A stretch of 5,622 bases of DNA from a bacterium (GTDB lineage Bacteria; UBA9089), in NCBI GenBank assembly GCA_003485015.1, contig DNCN01000192.1, positions 1-5,622 of the forward strand, read 5' to 3'. The position numbers and the translations under genes were made by a program. The notes beneath the pieces are model-generated. The model saw only the letters and a program-made list of their open reading frames with translations. It ran no database searches and was not told the origin of the DNA. Shown piece by piece: positions 3,734 to 5,622 of this stretch; positions within the stretch are counted from its first letter, which is position 1; each line of letters begins with the position of its first letter.

Positions 3734-5622
3734 ATGGTGGTTTCTGCTGAAAGGATGAGCTTTGCACAGATAAGGGAGGTTCTCCCTATACCCAATCTGG
3801 TAAGCATTCAGAAAGATTCGTATGAGTGGTTCCTCCAGGCGGATACTGAACCCGCTAAGCGAAGGAATCAGGGACTCGAGCAAATCTTTCGGGAAGCGTT
3901 CCCTATAGTTGATGTCAATGAAAAATTGGTTCTCGAGTATGTTGAGTATCGATTTGGTAGTCCTAAGTGGAATGAGGATGAATGCCGAGAAAGAGACGCC
4001 ACTTATGCTGTTCCACTATATGCCAAACTCCGCCTGATCTATCGTGAGACGGGTGAGGTCAGGGAACAAGAGATCTTTATGCGAGAGATCCCCTTAATGA
4101 CCCTCCAGGGGACATTTATCATTAACGGCGCTGAAAGGGTTATCGTTAGTCAGCTGCACCGTTCTCCAGGAATCTTTTATGAATATAATCCTGCTACGCA
4201 CCTGGTATCAGGAAGGATTATTCCCTACCATGGCGTTTGGCTTGAACTTGAAGTAGATACCAACAATGCGATCTATATTCGTTTGGCCCGGAAGCGCAAG
4301 GTTCCTGCAACGGTCATGCTGCGGGCGATAGGGTATTGTTCAAATAGGGATATTTTGGAACTCTTTTGCCCCGTAAAAGAAGTAAGCTTGACAAACAAAG
4401 CATACCTAAGAAAATTTATTAATCGGATGGTAATAGAGCCTGTCTTAGATTTGGATGGTGAGACTATCCTTACCTTTGGTGAAATACTTACCGATGATAC
4501 CTTCGATAAGTTGTGGGAATCCAGGGTAAAGCAGATTGTTCTCATAGATACCGATGATATGGTCTCCAGTGCCGCAATATTCAGCACCCTCGAGCGGGAT
4601 GATACTAAATCTACTGAAGAGGCCCTAATTAGAATGTATAACCTCTTGAGGCCTGGTGAACCACCGACCGTAGAGAATGCCCGAGTGGCTCTTGAGAAGC
4701 TCCTCTTCGATCCTCAGCGTTATGACCTGAATATGGTGGGAAGATTTAAGTTGAATCAGAAATTGGGCCTTAATGTCCCTGAAGATGTGACTATTCTGAC
4801 CAGAGAGGATATAGTTAGTGCCATTCGATATCTGATAAAACTGAGCCTTGGCCAAGGAGAGATCGATGACATTGACCACCTGGGGAACAGAAGAGTTCGT
4901 TCGGTAGGGGAGTTGTTACAGAATCAGCTAAGGATAGGCTTTGCCCGCCTAGTTCGAGGGGTTAAAGAGAGGATGAGTCTCCAGGATCCTGAAACGATGA
5001 CCCCTCAATCCATAGTTAGCATCAAACCAGTTACTGCAGCTATAAACGAATTCTTTGGGTCAAATCAACTTTCCCAGTTTATGGACCAGGCCAACCCTTT
5101 GGCTGAATTGACGCATAAACGTAGGCTTTCTGCCCTAGGACAGGGAGGGCTTTCCAAGGAACGAGCTGGGTTTGAGGTTCGGGATGTTCATCCTACTCAC
5201 TATGGCCGGATCTGTCCGATAGAGACTCCAGAAGGACCAAACATTGGTCTGATTGTTTCTCTGGCTACATATGCCCGAGTGAATAAATATGGATTCATTG
5301 AAACCCCTTATCGAAGAGTGACTAAAGGAAGGGTTACTAATGAAATAGTCTATCTTTCAGCCAGTGAAGAACAATCCTATGCCATTGCTCAGGCGGATGC
5401 CCCTGTTGATGAAGAGGGGAACTTAAAAGAACCTCGGATTACTGTGAGGAAGATGGGAAGCTTTCCTTCTGTATCTAAGGATGAAGTCGACTTTATTGAT
5501 GTTTCGGCCAAACAGTTGATCAGTATCTCTACTGCACTCATTCCTTTCTTAGAACATGATGATGCCAATAGGGCCCTGATGGGTTCTAATATGCAGCGTC
5601 AGGCAGTACCTCTCCTCTATCC
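3734..5622 (+). CDS. rpoB: RNA polymerase beta subunit, N-terminal half (truncated by window end)
   Basis: The beta subunit forms half of the RNA polymerase catalytic cleft and binds rifampicin. The frame stays open for 629 codons and runs off the window, about half of a normal protein. The N-terminus (IREVLPIPNLVSIQKDSYEWF) is typical of the protrusion domain. GTFIINGAERVIVSQLHRSPG marks the start of the lobe. An intermediate-length insertion (about residues 205-280) replaces the larger E. coli SI1 region. RPGEPPT and DDIDHLGNRRVRSVGE follow. The rifampicin region (443-472) keeps Gln448, Asp451, His461, Arg464 and Ser466, equal to E. coli Q513, D516, H526, R529 and S531. Gln470 stands at E. 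coli P535. The last segment, EHDDANRALMGSNMQRQAVP, is the usual active-centre region. ATG 3734 has only an imperfect G-rich Shine-Dalgarno (3723-3730); ATG 3755 is an alternative start. Confidence 0.98.
   Translation, partial: MVVSAERMSFAQIREVLPIPNLVSIQKDSYEWFLQADTEPAKRRNQGLEQIFREAFPIVDVNEKLVLEYVEYRFGSPKWNEDECRERDATYAVPLYAKLRLIYRETGEVREQEIFMREIPLMTLQGTFIINGAERVIVSQLHRSPGIFYEYNPATHLVSGRIIPYHGVWLELEVDTNNAIYIRLARKRKVPATVMLRAIGYCSNRDILELFCPVKEVSLTNKAYLRKFINRMVIEPVLDLDGETILTFGEILTDDTFDKLWESRVKQIVLIDTDDMVSSAAIFSTLERDDTKSTEEALIRMYNLLRPGEPPTVENARVALEKLLFDPQRYDLNMVGRFKLNQKLGLNVPEDVTILTREDIVSAIRYLIKLSLGQGEIDDIDHLGNRRVRSVGELLQNQLRIGFARLVRGVKERMSLQDPETMTPQSIVSIKPVTAAINEFFGSNQLSQFMDQANPLAELTHKRRLSALGQGGLSKERAGFEVRDVHPTHYGRICPIETPEGPNIGLIVSLATYARVNKYGFIETPYRRVTKGRVTNEIVYLSASEEQSYAIAQADAPVDEEGNLKEPRITVRKMGSFPSVSKDEVDFIDVSAKQLISISTALIPFLEHDDANRALMGSNMQRQAVPLLY

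Noticed and set aside
4273..4879. Minus-strand frames inside rpoB
   Set aside because: They are antisense to a well-conserved part of the beta subunit and have no independent coding signature.
1..5622. Mobile element, CRISPR array, defence system or other new gene cluster
   Set aside because: No terminal repeats, spaced direct repeats, transposase, integrase or unknown gene is present. Every long frame on the plus strand is a core housekeeping gene.

Overview
The window carries a conserved bacterial transcription and translation operon, read entirely on the plus strand: rpmG (bL33), tRNA-Trp(CCA), secE, nusG, rplK (uL11), rplA (uL1), rplJ (uL10), rplL (bL12) and the first half of rpoB, which runs off the right edge. 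All three stop codons are used (TAG in rpmG and rplJ, TGA in secE, rplK and rplA, TAA in nusG and rplL), so UGA is not reassigned to Trp and the standard bacterial code applies. The gene set, the Shine-Dalgarno sites and the RNA polymerase type identify a bacterium. Coding regions have moderate base composition and the spacers are A+T-rich. The proteins do not point to one familiar genus. A three-helix SecE, a bL12 with an N-terminal extension and a beta subunit with an intermediate-sized lobe insertion would fit an uncultured or candidate-phylum lineage, but I cannot name the phylum from sequence alone.

Layout: 1-117 is A+T-rich and noncoding and holds a near-consensus housekeeping promoter (50-78). 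rpmG lies at 118-270. A 114-base spacer (271-384) has no supported gene and no terminator. tRNA-Trp (385-461, CCA encoded) is followed at once by a small perfect hairpin and then secE (491-889). secE and nusG (889-1500) overlap by one base. A 55-base spacer with a TATAAT box precedes the rplK-rplA-rplJ-rplL block (1556-3696), whose genes are 3, 7 and 16 bases apart. After 37 more bases rpoB starts at 3734.

Working together: SecE is the small core subunit of the SecYEG translocon. NusG couples RNA polymerase to the ribosome or to Rho. uL11, uL10 and bL12 form the GTPase-activating stalk and uL1 the opposite stalk of the large subunit. The beta subunit is half of the RNA polymerase active centre. 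bL33 is a small zinc-ribbon protein of the large subunit. The absence of terminators and the tight spacing suggest one long transcript, probably cut at the tRNA.

I found no defence system, mobile element, CRISPR array or novel gene cluster. The points worth a second look are small departures in conserved proteins (a Leu at the NusG position equivalent to E. coli F165, a short insertion in the SecE hinge, the bL12 extension, a Gln in the beta-subunit fork-loop segment) and a few RNA-level structures.
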